From contig CADCFN010000008.1 in the NCBI GenBank assembly GCA_902800715.1, positions 62,001 to 126,000 on the forward strand: a stretch of DNA of 64,000 bases, given 5' to 3'. Of this stretch, positions 16,513 to 24,145 are shown in pieces. The position numbers and the translations under genes are program-made. The notes beneath the pieces are model-generated. The model ran no database searches. It was not told the origin of the DNA and saw nothing but the letters and a program-made list of their open reading frames with translations. Positions within the stretch are counted from its first letter, which is position 1, and every line of letters begins with the position of its first letter. Source of the stretch: an uncultured Bacteroidales bacterium (lineage in GTDB: Bacteria > Bacteroidota > Bacteroidia > Bacteroidales > Muribaculaceae).

Positions 16513-19512
16513 ATGAATTACATGAAGTCTCTATTGACGGTTGTGCTAGTCCTGTTGATGACAGCGAGTATGGCAGCAGCCGATGTGGATGCCGATGTCG
16601 CTAGGGCGTCGGCGATGAATTTTATCCAATCCCAAGCGCGGGGAAAGAGGTTTAGAAACAGCAAGACGGAATTGCGTCTGGTTCATACCGAACTGTCGAC
16701 TGCCCGTGCGGGGCATGCCGATTATTATGTGTTCAATACCGAAGATGATAATGCCTTTATCATCGTGGCAGGTGATGACCGTGCTGAACGGATTCTCGCC
16801 TACGGTGACCATGCCTTTGACGTGTCAAGTATTCCTGCCAATGTACAGTGGTGGCTGGACCAGTACAAGGCTCAAATCGAATGGTTGGCAACTCATGCCG
16901 CCGAGGAGGATGGCGTTGCCAAGCCGCCTCGACTGCGTGCTCCTGCTCGCAATGGCACGATAGAGCCGTTGGTTACAGCCAAGTGGAGCCAGGACGCTCC
17001 CTATTACAACCAGTGTCCGGTCTATGATGGCGAGTACTGTGCGACGGGATGCGTCGCTACGGCGATGGCCCAGGTGATGTATTACTGGCATTATCCTGAC
17101 TCGGTGCCCGCTTTGCCTGGATATAGGACTGATTACCTTGGCTTCTGGATAGATGAATTGCCGGCAGCGCAACTGGATTGGGACAATATGATTGATACCT
17201 ATAATAGAGGGTCTTACACCACCGCTCAGGGTGATGCCGTTGCTAAGCTGATGCGCTATTGCGGACAGGGCTGTTTTATGGACTATACCCCTGAGGGCAG
17301 CGGGGCGTATGAGATGGAGCAGCTTGCCGCGATGATTCAGTTCGGTTACAACTCCGATGCCGCTTGTCTGTATCGTGACGATATGGATGATGAGCAGTGG
17401 AACAACATGCTGCTGGAGGATTTGTCGGCAGGACGCCCAATTTTGTATTGTGGTCGTTCGGATTCGGGCGGCCATGCGTTCATTCTTGACGGTTATGACG
17501 GTGACAAATATCACGTCAATTGGGGATGGGGAGGATACTATGATGGTTATTTTGCCCTTGATGCCCTGGGCGAGAATGATTTGACTTTCCGATATAACCA
17601 TTCCATGCTTTACCATCTTTATCCTGGCAACGGTAGCGAAACAGTGCCGAAATATGACTTTGAAGCGTCGGGAATCTATTATAAGATTGATGGCGAAGCA
17701 GTTCAGGTGGTGAACAAGGGCATGAGCATGAATACCTACAGCGGTAACGTGGTCATTCCCGAGTCGGTGGAGCACGAGGGCAAAACCTACCCCGTGACGT
17801 CTGTTGCTCCCAATGCGTTCATGAATTGTTTGGGATTGACCTCGGTGACGTTGCCTGCGAGTATCAGGACCTTGGGCAAAGGCGCTTTCTACAATTGCCG
17901 CTCGTTGGTAAGCGTGCGCATTTTCGGTTCGGATATGACGATAGAAGACGTGGCTTTCGGTGATTGTATCTCTCTCAAGTCGGTTTATGTTGATGACATC
18001 AAGTCGTGGTGCAGCATGACCTTCACCTCATTTTCCTCTAACCCATTGAGTAACTTCGCATCGTTATATGATCAGCAAGGAAACCCGTTCAGTGATGTTG
18101 TCATTCCAGCATCGGTGGGCGAGGTCAAAGATTATGCGTTTTCATTATGTTCCAATTTGCGCAATGTCACGCTTGAGGAAGGGGTTACATCGGTTGGCAA
18201 TTATGCGTTCTACTGCTGTGAAGATTTGGTATCGTTATCTTTGCCTGGCTCGTTGCAGCAGATGGGCGCTTTTGCCTTTGCCTATAGTTCGTTGAGCGAA
18301 TTGGAACTGCATGACGGCATTACGTCAATCGGCTATGCGGCATTCGCTGTATGCAGCAATTTGAGTCATGTGGAGATTCCCAACTCAGTGCAAGTTTTGG
18401 ACTATACCGCTTTTTATGAATGCACGGGGCTGACATCTGTCAATCTGGGCCAGGGTGTGACTTATCTGGGTGATTATGTGTTCAATAGCTGCACTGCGCT
18501 AACGAGCCTGGCAATGCCCAATAGCGTTACGTCAATCGGCTATGCGGCATTCGCCTTTGACGATGCGTTGGAGGAAGTGACCCTCAGTGAGCATCTGGAT
18601 TGCCTCCCCGATTACACGTTCTACAAGTGCCCTGCCTTGAAGACGGTGAACTTAAATGAGGGCATTACATCCATTGGATTTGAGGCTTTTGAGTCGGATA
18701 AATCATTGACTGCTATCAATATCCCCGCAAGCCTTACCTATTGCGCAGCCTCGGCATTCAGGATGTGCTCCAAGCTCCAGCGGGTGGATATTGCAGACCT
18801 CAAGGCATGGTGCGGCATTACCTTTGAAGACCAGAGCGCCAATCCTTTGAGTGCTGCCAACCACCTTTATCTCAACGGAGAGGAAGTGACGGCTCTGGCC
18901 ATCCCTGAAAGCGTGTCGGCAATCAAGGATTATGCGTTTGTCAACTGCCATGGAATCGTTGATGTCACAATGGGCCCGAGTGTCGAGTCTATCGGTGCCA
19001 GCGCCTTCCAGGGCTGTAAGAACATGAAGGAGGTGACCGTGGGCGATGGCGTCAGCACGATTGGCGACAAGACGTTCTATGGGTGTAACAAGCTGTCAAG
19101 TTTCACCTTTGGCAGAGCTGTGGATTCGGTCGGAGTTCAGGCGTTTGGCAACTGCAATTCATTGACTGCTATTACTAGCCGTGCTGTGACACCTCCCGCA
19201 ATGAGCGGTAAGAACACCTTCAGCGACGGCACCTATAACCGCGCCACCGTCAATGTGCCGAAATCATCGCTGCAAGCCTACAAGGAAGCGCTGGTATGGA
19301 GGCGCTTCAGCACCATAGAGGGAGTCAATTTCAATGCTGCCAGCGCCGACGTGAACGGTGACGGCGAGATTACTCTGGCTGATGTGAATGCCTTGGTAGC
19401 TGTCATTGTCTATGGGTTGGATGATAGAGGATTGGCTTGTGACGTCAACGGCGACGGTGAGGTTTCCATTGCCGATGTCGATGCGGTCGTCGCAGTGATT
19501 GTGGGCGAATAG
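16513..19512 (+). CDS. C10 (streptopain-like) cysteine protease with long BspA-type LRR array and dockerin-like tail
   Basis: A 999-residue paralogue of the preceding gene with the same plan: signal peptide, propeptide, C10 domain, LRR_5 array, dockerin-like pair. The nucleophile is Cys180 in ATGCVATAMAQVMYYW. The His is residue 321 in GGHAFILDGYDG, followed by HVNWGWGG. The LRR array is longer than in the neighbour, with units such as IGYAAFAVCSNLSHVEIP. The C terminus has DVNGDGEITLADVNALV and DVNGDGEVSIADVDAVV. ATG 16513 begins MNYMKS, matching MSYMKS of the paralogue; the frame remains open to a GTG at 16438, which I regard as upstream leader. Tandem duplication followed by divergence of the LRR part is the likely history. 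Confidence 0.9.
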   Translation: MNYMKSLLTVVLVLLMTASMAAADVDADVARASAMNFIQSQARGKRFRNSKTELRLVHTELSTARAGHADYYVFNTEDDNAFIIVAGDDRAERILAYGDHAFDVSSIPANVQWWLDQYKAQIEWLATHAAEEDGVAKPPRLRAPARNGTIEPLVTAKWSQDAPYYNQCPVYDGEYCATGCVATAMAQVMYYWHYPDSVPALPGYRTDYLGFWIDELPAAQLDWDNMIDTYNRGSYTTAQGDAVAKLMRYCGQGCFMDYTPEGSGAYEMEQLAAMIQFGYNSDAACLYRDDMDDEQWNNMLLEDLSAGRPILYCGRSDSGGHAFILDGYDGDKYHVNWGWGGYYDGYFALDALGENDLTFRYNHSMLYHLYPGNGSETVPKYDFEASGIYYKIDGEAVQVVNKGMSMNTYSGNVVIPESVEHEGKTYPVTSVAPNAFMNCLGLTSVTLPASIRTLGKGAFYNCRSLVSVRIFGSDMTIEDVAFGDCISLKSVYVDDIKSWCSMTFTSFSSNPLSNFASLYDQQGNPFSDVVIPASVGEVKDYAFSLCSNLRNVTLEEGVTSVGNYAFYCCEDLVSLSLPGSLQQMGAFAFAYSSLSELELHDGITSIGYAAFAVCSNLSHVEIPNSVQVLDYTAFYECTGLTSVNLGQGVTYLGDYVFNSCTALTSLAMPNSVTSIGYAAFAFDDALEEVTLSEHLDCLPDYTFYKCPALKTVNLNEGITSIGFEAFESDKSLTAINIPASLTYCAASAFRMCSKLQRVDIADLKAWCGITFEDQSANPLSAANHLYLNGEEVTALAIPESVSAIKDYAFVNCHGIVDVTMGPSVESIGASAFQGCKNMKEVTVGDGVSTIGDKTFYGCNKLSSFTFGRAVDSVGVQAFGNCNSLTAITSRAVTPPAMSGKNTFSDGTYNRATVNVPKSSLQAYKEALVWRRFSTIEGVNFNAASADVNGDGEITLADVNALVAVIVYGLDDRGLACDVNGDGEVSIADVDAVVAVIVGE

Positions 19513-19586
19513 GCCCTTGGCTTTAGCGCGATGCCACTCTTGGTTATTGCCTTGCACAAGCAATCCAAAGACACCCTTTAGTAATA

Positions 19587-19621
19587 AAAGTGGGCGCACC
19601 TATTGACGGTGCGCCCACTTT
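19587..19621. terminator. Bidirectional terminator between convergent operons
   Basis: A perfect 14-bp inverted repeat (AAAGTGGGCGCACC and its complement) with a 7-base loop lies between the C10 gene (plus) and the YbjN-like gene (minus). Confidence 0.8.
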
Positions 19622-19650
19622 GTTGCTTGAAATAATCTCGAAAGATGCAA

Positions 19651-20067
19651 TCAATGGTCGGCAAGTTCCTCGAGTCTTGAGAGGAAGGCGACACGTGCGC
19701 CTTGCAGCAGGCTGATGGCGCGCGGCACGATGTCCCCCAATTCGGGCGTGGAGTCAGCAAGGATTTCAAAGGCGACCCAAACGCTGGTCTCTTTCTTGCC
19801 GTCAGGGTCTTCCATCTCCATGGTGTAGAGCTTCACCACCTTGATATTGCCGTTCACATCGTTCATGGCATGCAGGATGGTTTCCTCGTTGTCTTCGGTA
19901 ACGACAAAGATGGCAGGCATCATGAGCCTGAAGTACTGTTCGTCATCTTCATCCTTGAAATACAAGAAGTTGTAGCCTTCTTTCTTGAACGCGATGCCAA
20001 AGGGGGTCTCGTGGGGACGGAAACCTTCCTCAGCGAGAAAATCAATCATCAGTTTGTTTAAGTCCAT
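19651..20067 (-). CDS. Small YbjN-like protein
   Basis: A 138-residue acidic cytoplasmic protein without signal or membrane segments. The alternating helix and strand pattern, with a long final helix, resembles the YbjN/type III secretion chaperone-like fold (N-terminal MIDFLAEEGFRPHE, then FLYFKDEDDEQYFRL). Such proteins often act as small chaperones or adaptors, but a function here is unknown. It is the last gene of a four-gene minus-strand operon, 59 bp after the kinase-AAA+ gene, so it might be a substrate, adaptor or regulator of that protein. Confidence 0.65.
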   Translation of the reverse strand: MDLNKLMIDFLAEEGFRPHETPFGIAFKKEGYNFLYFKDEDDEQYFRLMMPAIFVVTEDNEETILHAMNDVNGNIKVVKLYTMEMEDPDGKKETSVWVAFEILADSTPELGDIVPRAISLLQGARVAFLSRLEELADH

Positions 20068-20073
20068 TGTATT

Positions 20074-20104
20074 CTAGTTTTTAGTTTTAAGTTGTCAGTT
20101 GTTG
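20074..20104. repeat. Heptamer repeats between kinase-AAA+ and YbjN-like genes
   Basis: About four units of TAGTTTT, AAGTTGT and CAGTTGT type fill half of this short intergenic gap. Confidence 0.7.
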
Positions 20105-20126
20105 GATTATCGTTTCACATCAGTGA

Positions 20127-21980
20127 TTAAAGGAAACCGACGTGAGGCAGGCTGTTGTTGCGTGAGATGCCCTCCATCTTGTCGCGCATTTCCTCATACT
20201 CCTTGAGCAGGTCCTTGTTGATTGAGGGTTTGATGCCCTCGATGGTCTTGATGAGCAGGTCTTGGGTGATGTTCTCGTGGTTGTAGGCGGCAATGGTAGC
20301 AGCCTCGTTGACCACATAGGCGATGTCACTTGCCACATAGCCGTCAGCTTTCTCGGCAAGGGCGTCGCTGTCGATGCCTTCACAGGGACGGCCCTTGAGG
20401 TAAAGCTCGAACATGAGCTTGCGGGCAATGGTATCGGGCATGGGTACATACACTTGCTTGTCGATACGACCGGTGCGCAGCACGGCAGGATCCACCTTGT
20501 CGGGGCGGTTGCTGGTGGCGATGACAAAGATACCGCGCTTGGAGCAGTTGTTCAGCTGGGTGAGGAACTCGTTGACTTCACCAGCCTGGTTGCTGCCCAA
20601 GTCACCCGAGCGGCTCGGCACGAAGGCGTCAAACTCATCGAAGCAGAGCACGGTGGGGGCGTTTTCCTCGGCCTTCTTGAACAGGTCGGCGATTTTGCCT
20701 TGTGAGCCGTGGATGTAGATGGAACCCAGGTCACTCGCCTTGACGAGGATGAAGTTGAAGCCTGTCTCCTCGGCAAATTTCTCGGCAAAGAAGCTCTTAC
20801 CGCAGCCCGGAGGACCGTAGAGCAGCATGCCGTTAGGCGGCGTGAGTTTGTATTTCTCGGCGAGTTCCTTGTCCTGGAGGATGAGGATGACGCGCTTGCG
20901 CAGCAGCTCCTTGAGTTCGTCCATACCGGCGATGTCGGCAAAGCCGTTTCCGCCACCACGCTTGATTTCGACGTCAGCGCTGGTTTCGGTAGCGGCTTGG
21001 GAACGCGTGGAGTTGGAGTTGGTATCGTCGCTAGGCTGGTCAAAGGTGCCGAAGATGTCGTCTTCTACGTCGTCATCGGGGTTATCGGCGGCGAGCTTGG
21101 TGCGAACTTCCTTTGCCACCTTGCTGTTATCGCCCTCGATAAGGTCGGCCATCATTTCCTCGACGCTGTTGTATCGCTCATGGTAGCCCAGCGCCAACCC
21201 TCGTGAAATGACGTTGCGCAGTTTCTCGTCCTTGATGTCGTTGACATTGATTTCGCCCTTATCGCTGCGTACTTTCTGCACGAGTTTGATTTTCTCCTTG
21301 CGGGTCATCTCGGGTGTGAATTCCACATCCCAGGGCACTCGTCCGGTGAGCATCGTGTAGAAGACGCCGGTGGCGGCAAAGATATCATTGTGCTCGTCAT
21401 ACTTGCCGATGAACGACTGTCCGCTGGCATAACGCGGGTCCAGGTCAGCGGTGTCAAACGGCGGCGTGCCCATGAAGAAGGCCGAAACGTGACCTAAGTC
21501 AATGAGTTCGGCGGTGCCACCGGTCTTGCTGCTGAGCATGACGTTGGTGGGGGTGATGTCGTTGTGCAGGCAACCGCTGCCCAAGTTGTGCATGTATTGC
21601 AGCCCTTGCAGCATTTCAAGGAAAATCCTGGTTGCTGTTTTAACGCTGAGTTTGCCCTTGCGTTGAATCATCTCGCTGAGCAGCTCTCCGCTGAAATAGT
21701 TGGCAACCAGGTAACAGCAATCACCTTCCTCATCGCTGTAGCTGCCATTGTCCACCAAGCTGATGATGTTCTTGTGCTTGATGACGAGCGACCAGGCGAT
21801 TTCCTTGACCGAACCGTTCTCAATGAGCTTCTCGGGCGTGTTCTTGAGGCGGTATATCTTCATGAAATAGGGGTTGCCGCTCTCGTCCTCGACGCGGTAA
21901 CTCTCGGCATAAGGGTTATTCTTGATGAGATAAACCACATGCCACTTGTTGTCAATGAATTGTCCTTCTTTGAGTATCAT
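20127..21980 (-). CDS. Serine/threonine-kinase-like domain fused to a Cdc48/FtsH-type AAA+ ATPase
   Basis: A 617-residue cytoplasmic protein. Residues about 12-285 form a Hanks-type kinase domain: candidate ATP-binding Lys41 (FMKIYRL), catalytic-loop His139-Asn140-Asp141 (HND in place of HRD), Asn146 and a DLG at 161-163 in place of DFG. Core catalytic residues are therefore present and activity is plausible. An acidic linker (about 290-335) leads to an AAA+ domain with Walker A GPPGCGKS (389-396), Walker B-like VLCFDEFDAF, sensor 1 ATSNRPD and arginine finger region RTGRIDK. There is no protease domain and no membrane segment. The gene sits between a DoxX-like membrane protein and a YbjN-like protein. 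A kinase-regulated remodelling ATPase is my inference; I know of no characterised member. Confidence 0.85.
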   Translation of the reverse strand: MILKEGQFIDNKWHVVYLIKNNPYAESYRVEDESGNPYFMKIYRLKNTPEKLIENGSVKEIAWSLVIKHKNIISLVDNGSYSDEEGDCCYLVANYFSGELLSEMIQRKGKLSVKTATRIFLEMLQGLQYMHNLGSGCLHNDITPTNVMLSSKTGGTAELIDLGHVSAFFMGTPPFDTADLDPRYASGQSFIGKYDEHNDIFAATGVFYTMLTGRVPWDVEFTPEMTRKEKIKLVQKVRSDKGEINVNDIKDEKLRNVISRGLALGYHERYNSVEEMMADLIEGDNSKVAKEVRTKLAADNPDDDVEDDIFGTFDQPSDDTNSNSTRSQAATETSADVEIKRGGGNGFADIAGMDELKELLRKRVILILQDKELAEKYKLTPPNGMLLYGPPGCGKSFFAEKFAEETGFNFILVKASDLGSIYIHGSQGKIADLFKKAEENAPTVLCFDEFDAFVPSRSGDLGSNQAGEVNEFLTQLNNCSKRGIFVIATSNRPDKVDPAVLRTGRIDKQVYVPMPDTIARKLMFELYLKGRPCEGIDSDALAEKADGYVASDIAYVVNEAATIAAYNHENITQDLLIKTIEGIKPSINKDLLKEYEEMRDKMEGISRNNSLPHVGFL

Positions 21981-22016
21981 ATTTAGTTGTCAGTTGTCAG
22001 TTGTCAGTTTTCGGTT
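21978..22016. repeat. Heptamer repeats that encode the C terminus of the DoxX-like protein
   Basis: CAGTTGT and CAGTTTT units, seven bases each, cover the 16-bp gap and extend into the upstream gene. They encode its last six residues and stop on the minus strand. Confidence 0.8.
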
Positions 22017-23340
22017 GTTTGTTCTTCGCCTTGTTGCGGCGCTTAATCATGAAGTACCTGACAAGCAGGTGGGTGCGGTTGATCGCGAGGATGACAAGCA
22101 ACACCACGATGTAAACCGAGGTCAGGCTGGCCAGAATGCTGTCGGCATCATAGTCCTTGCCCATTTCACTCAATTCTATGGGTTGCTCGACGTCATCGAG
22201 CGATGACAGGGTGCGTTTCCACTTGATGGCGCCGTCCTCAAGATAGACCACGGCAGGATTGCCGCGTGCCACCATCTTGAGCTCGCTGTCGTCCATGTAG
22301 TAGATGGGATAGCTGGCCATCGAGCGGTCTTTCCATTGCTCGACCTGGGCGGGTGTGGCAGGGGTGAGACCGATGACGTCGGCTTCGGCAACGAGGGCTG
22401 CGTCGTTGAGCTCATTCAGGGCAAAGGAGTTGACGACGCCCACCTGTGTCAGGTCGGGGAATAACAGCAGCAGCGCGCGACGGCTGTCGGCAAGCACATC
22501 AATAGTGACGTCATTGCCGTTCTCGTCCATGATGGCGATGCTGTTGTCGCCTTGCCCATTCTGCACGATGACCTTGCCGTGGGGGCGACGTGCGTGGTAG
22601 CGGGTTACATATTCCCATCCCTCGTCCTCGTTGGGCAGGCTGTCGATGGAGAATTCGTGTTCCTCGCCGTCCTTGGCGTAAATGAAGATGAAGTCGTCCT
22701 CGCTCTCTCCCTCATCACCGTTGTCCTCGACCGAGTCGCTTATCAGCCGGGTGCCAATGGGGTAGGGACGATAGTCAATCAGCGGCTGGGTGAAGTAGCC
22801 ATAGTAGGCTATTGCCATAATCAGGGCAAAAGAGGCCGCCATTACCATCCATTGCACGGCGGGACCATAGACTCCTCGCAACGACAGGTTGAACATCATC
22901 AGGTAGATGATGCCCAACAGCAACAGTACGTTTTTGCCGAAGGTCGCCCAATTACTCAGGTGCCATGCATCGCCAAAGCAGCCGCAGTCGGGCACAGCAC
23001 CAGTAACGGCAAGCCACAGTGTCAATGGCGTCATCACGAGCATCAGCAGCAGGGCTATCCACAGGGAACTGCGGCGATAGGCTCCCACAGCAATCGCCAC
23101 GCCTAGCATGAACTCGAGGGCGGCAAGTGCCACGGCAATGAACAGCGCGGTACCATCCCACTGGTCCAGTCCCAGTGCGGTGAGATAGTCGTTCACTTTG
23201 TAAAAGGTGCCCCACGGGTCAATCCCCTTGGTGAAGCCCGAGAAGATGAACACGCCACCCACCGTGAGCCTCATGAGCACGGTGAGCAGTTGACACCATT
23301 TCTCGCCTTTTACTGCGTTGATAATCGCCTTGATGGTCAT
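21997..23340 (-). CDS. DoxX/MauE-like membrane protein (BT_3928 type)
   Basis: A 447-residue inner-membrane protein. The N-terminal half has about four to five helices of DoxX/MauE type (RLTVGGVFIFSGFTKGIDPWG) with a CGCFG motif that could be redox active. A periplasmic or cytoplasmic domain of about 200 residues follows, then one more membrane helix near residue 420 and a basic tail. The same arrangement is annotated as the BT_3928 family in Bacteroides, next to DUF1599 as here. Function is unknown. The last residues (QPKTDN) are encoded by heptamer repeats, so the C terminus may vary between strains. Confidence 0.75.
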   Translation of the reverse strand: MTIKAIINAVKGEKWCQLLTVLMRLTVGGVFIFSGFTKGIDPWGTFYKVNDYLTALGLDQWDGTALFIAVALAALEFMLGVAIAVGAYRRSSLWIALLLMLVMTPLTLWLAVTGAVPDCGCFGDAWHLSNWATFGKNVLLLLGIIYLMMFNLSLRGVYGPAVQWMVMAASFALIMAIAYYGYFTQPLIDYRPYPIGTRLISDSVEDNGDEGESEDDFIFIYAKDGEEHEFSIDSLPNEDEGWEYVTRYHARRPHGKVIVQNGQGDNSIAIMDENGNDVTIDVLADSRRALLLLFPDLTQVGVVNSFALNELNDAALVAEADVIGLTPATPAQVEQWKDRSMASYPIYYMDDSELKMVARGNPAVVYLEDGAIKWKRTLSSLDDVEQPIELSEMGKDYDADSILASLTSVYIVVLLVILAINRTHLLVRYFMIKRRNKAKNKQPKTDN

Positions 23341-23412
23341 TGGTTTTCGGTTTTTATCTTCAGTTTTCAGCTTTCAGTTTTCAGCGGCATCCGCACTCAA
23401 CTGACGGCTGAT
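23340..23412. repeat. Heptamer repeats between DUF1599 and DoxX-like genes
   Basis: Units such as CAGTTTT and CAGCTTT are followed by more degenerate 7-bp units, including an AGCGGCATCCG stretch that recalls the AGCGGATGCC spacer at the left end of the window. Confidence 0.7.
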
Positions 23413-23418
23413 AACTCA

Positions 23419-23967
23419 TCATTTAATCATCTCCTCGTTGTGCTTGATAAGGGCAAACACGCTGTAGTTGATCATGTCCTGATAGTTGGCATCGATACCC
23501 TCGCTCACCAGCGTGGCACCGTCATGGTTCTCGATTTCCTTAGTGCGCTGTATTTTGGTCAGTATCAAGTCGGTATAACTCGAGATGCGCATGTCGCGCC
23601 ATGCCTCGCCATAGTCGGTGTTCTTGGCAATCATCAGGTCTTTGGTGGCAGTGCTGAACTCGTCATACAGTTCCAGGGCGCGCTCGTTGGTGATGTCCAC
23701 CACGTCGCTGTAGCCCAGTCGCAACTGTATCAGCCCGATGATGCCGTAGTTGATGATGCCGATGAATTCGGGCCAGATGCCTTCGCCCACCTTGGTCTCG
23801 CCGTTGAGCTCCAGGGTGCGGATGCGCTTGGCCTTGATGAAAATCTGGTCGGTCACCGAGCGAGGCCTGAGGATGCGCCACGAGGGGCCATAGTCTTTCA
23901 TCTTGTTGATGAACAACTCGCGGCAGGTGGCAATCACCTCGTCATATTGTTTGCTGGTATCGTGCAT
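23419..23967 (-). CDS. DUF1599 protein with internal duplication
   Basis: A 182-residue soluble protein matching the DUF1599 family. Two halves repeat the same pattern: KMKDYGPSWRILRPRSVTDQ followed by KAKRIRTLE, and KNTDYGEAWRDMRISSYTDL followed by KIQRTKEIE. Each is followed by an INYG or INYS helix. The all-helical look and the DYG/W motifs suggest a nucleotide-handling enzyme of the MazG/dUTPase type, but this is only a guess. The ATG at 23967 is chosen because a -7 box lies at 24001-24009 and would otherwise fall inside the gene. It is the first gene of the four-gene minus-strand operon. Confidence 0.8.
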   Translation of the reverse strand: MHDTSKQYDEVIATCRELFINKMKDYGPSWRILRPRSVTDQIFIKAKRIRTLELNGETKVGEGIWPEFIGIINYGIIGLIQLRLGYSDVVDITNERALELYDEFSTATKDLMIAKNTDYGEAWRDMRISSYTDLILTKIQRTKEIENHDGATLVSEGIDANYQDMINYSVFALIKHNEEMIK

Positions 23968-24000
23968 AATCTGTTGTCGTGTTATTTCTTGTTTTAACCT

Positions 24001-24009
24001 ACAAAGATA
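24001..24009 (-). promoter_or_regulatory. -7 box for the DUF1599/kinase-AAA+ operon
   Basis: The minus strand reads TATCTTTGT, about 33 bp before the ATG at 23967. Confidence 0.6.
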
Positions 24010-24071
24010 CTGCTTTTTCCTGAGGGTGACAACGGGTAATGTGACTTTTTTCATTTTGGCGCCATAAATCG

Positions 24072-24122
24072 AGAGAAAACAAGAACTGCACGCCCCGAAA
24101 GAGAGGGGGCATGCAGCTCTTG
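24072..24122 (-). terminator. Terminator of the giant starch-binding protein gene
   Basis: A 17-18 bp imperfect hairpin (CAAGAGCTGCATGCCCC type on the minus strand) with an 8-base loop is followed by TTTTCTCT on that strand, just after the stop at 24146. Confidence 0.75.
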
Positions 24123-24145
24123 AAATTCTGTGAAAAGACCTGCGG

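Noticed and set aside
19651-20067. Toxin-antitoxin partner role for the YbjN-like protein
   Set aside because: Operon position and acidic character would fit an antitoxin, but the large kinase-AAA+ protein does not look like a toxin.
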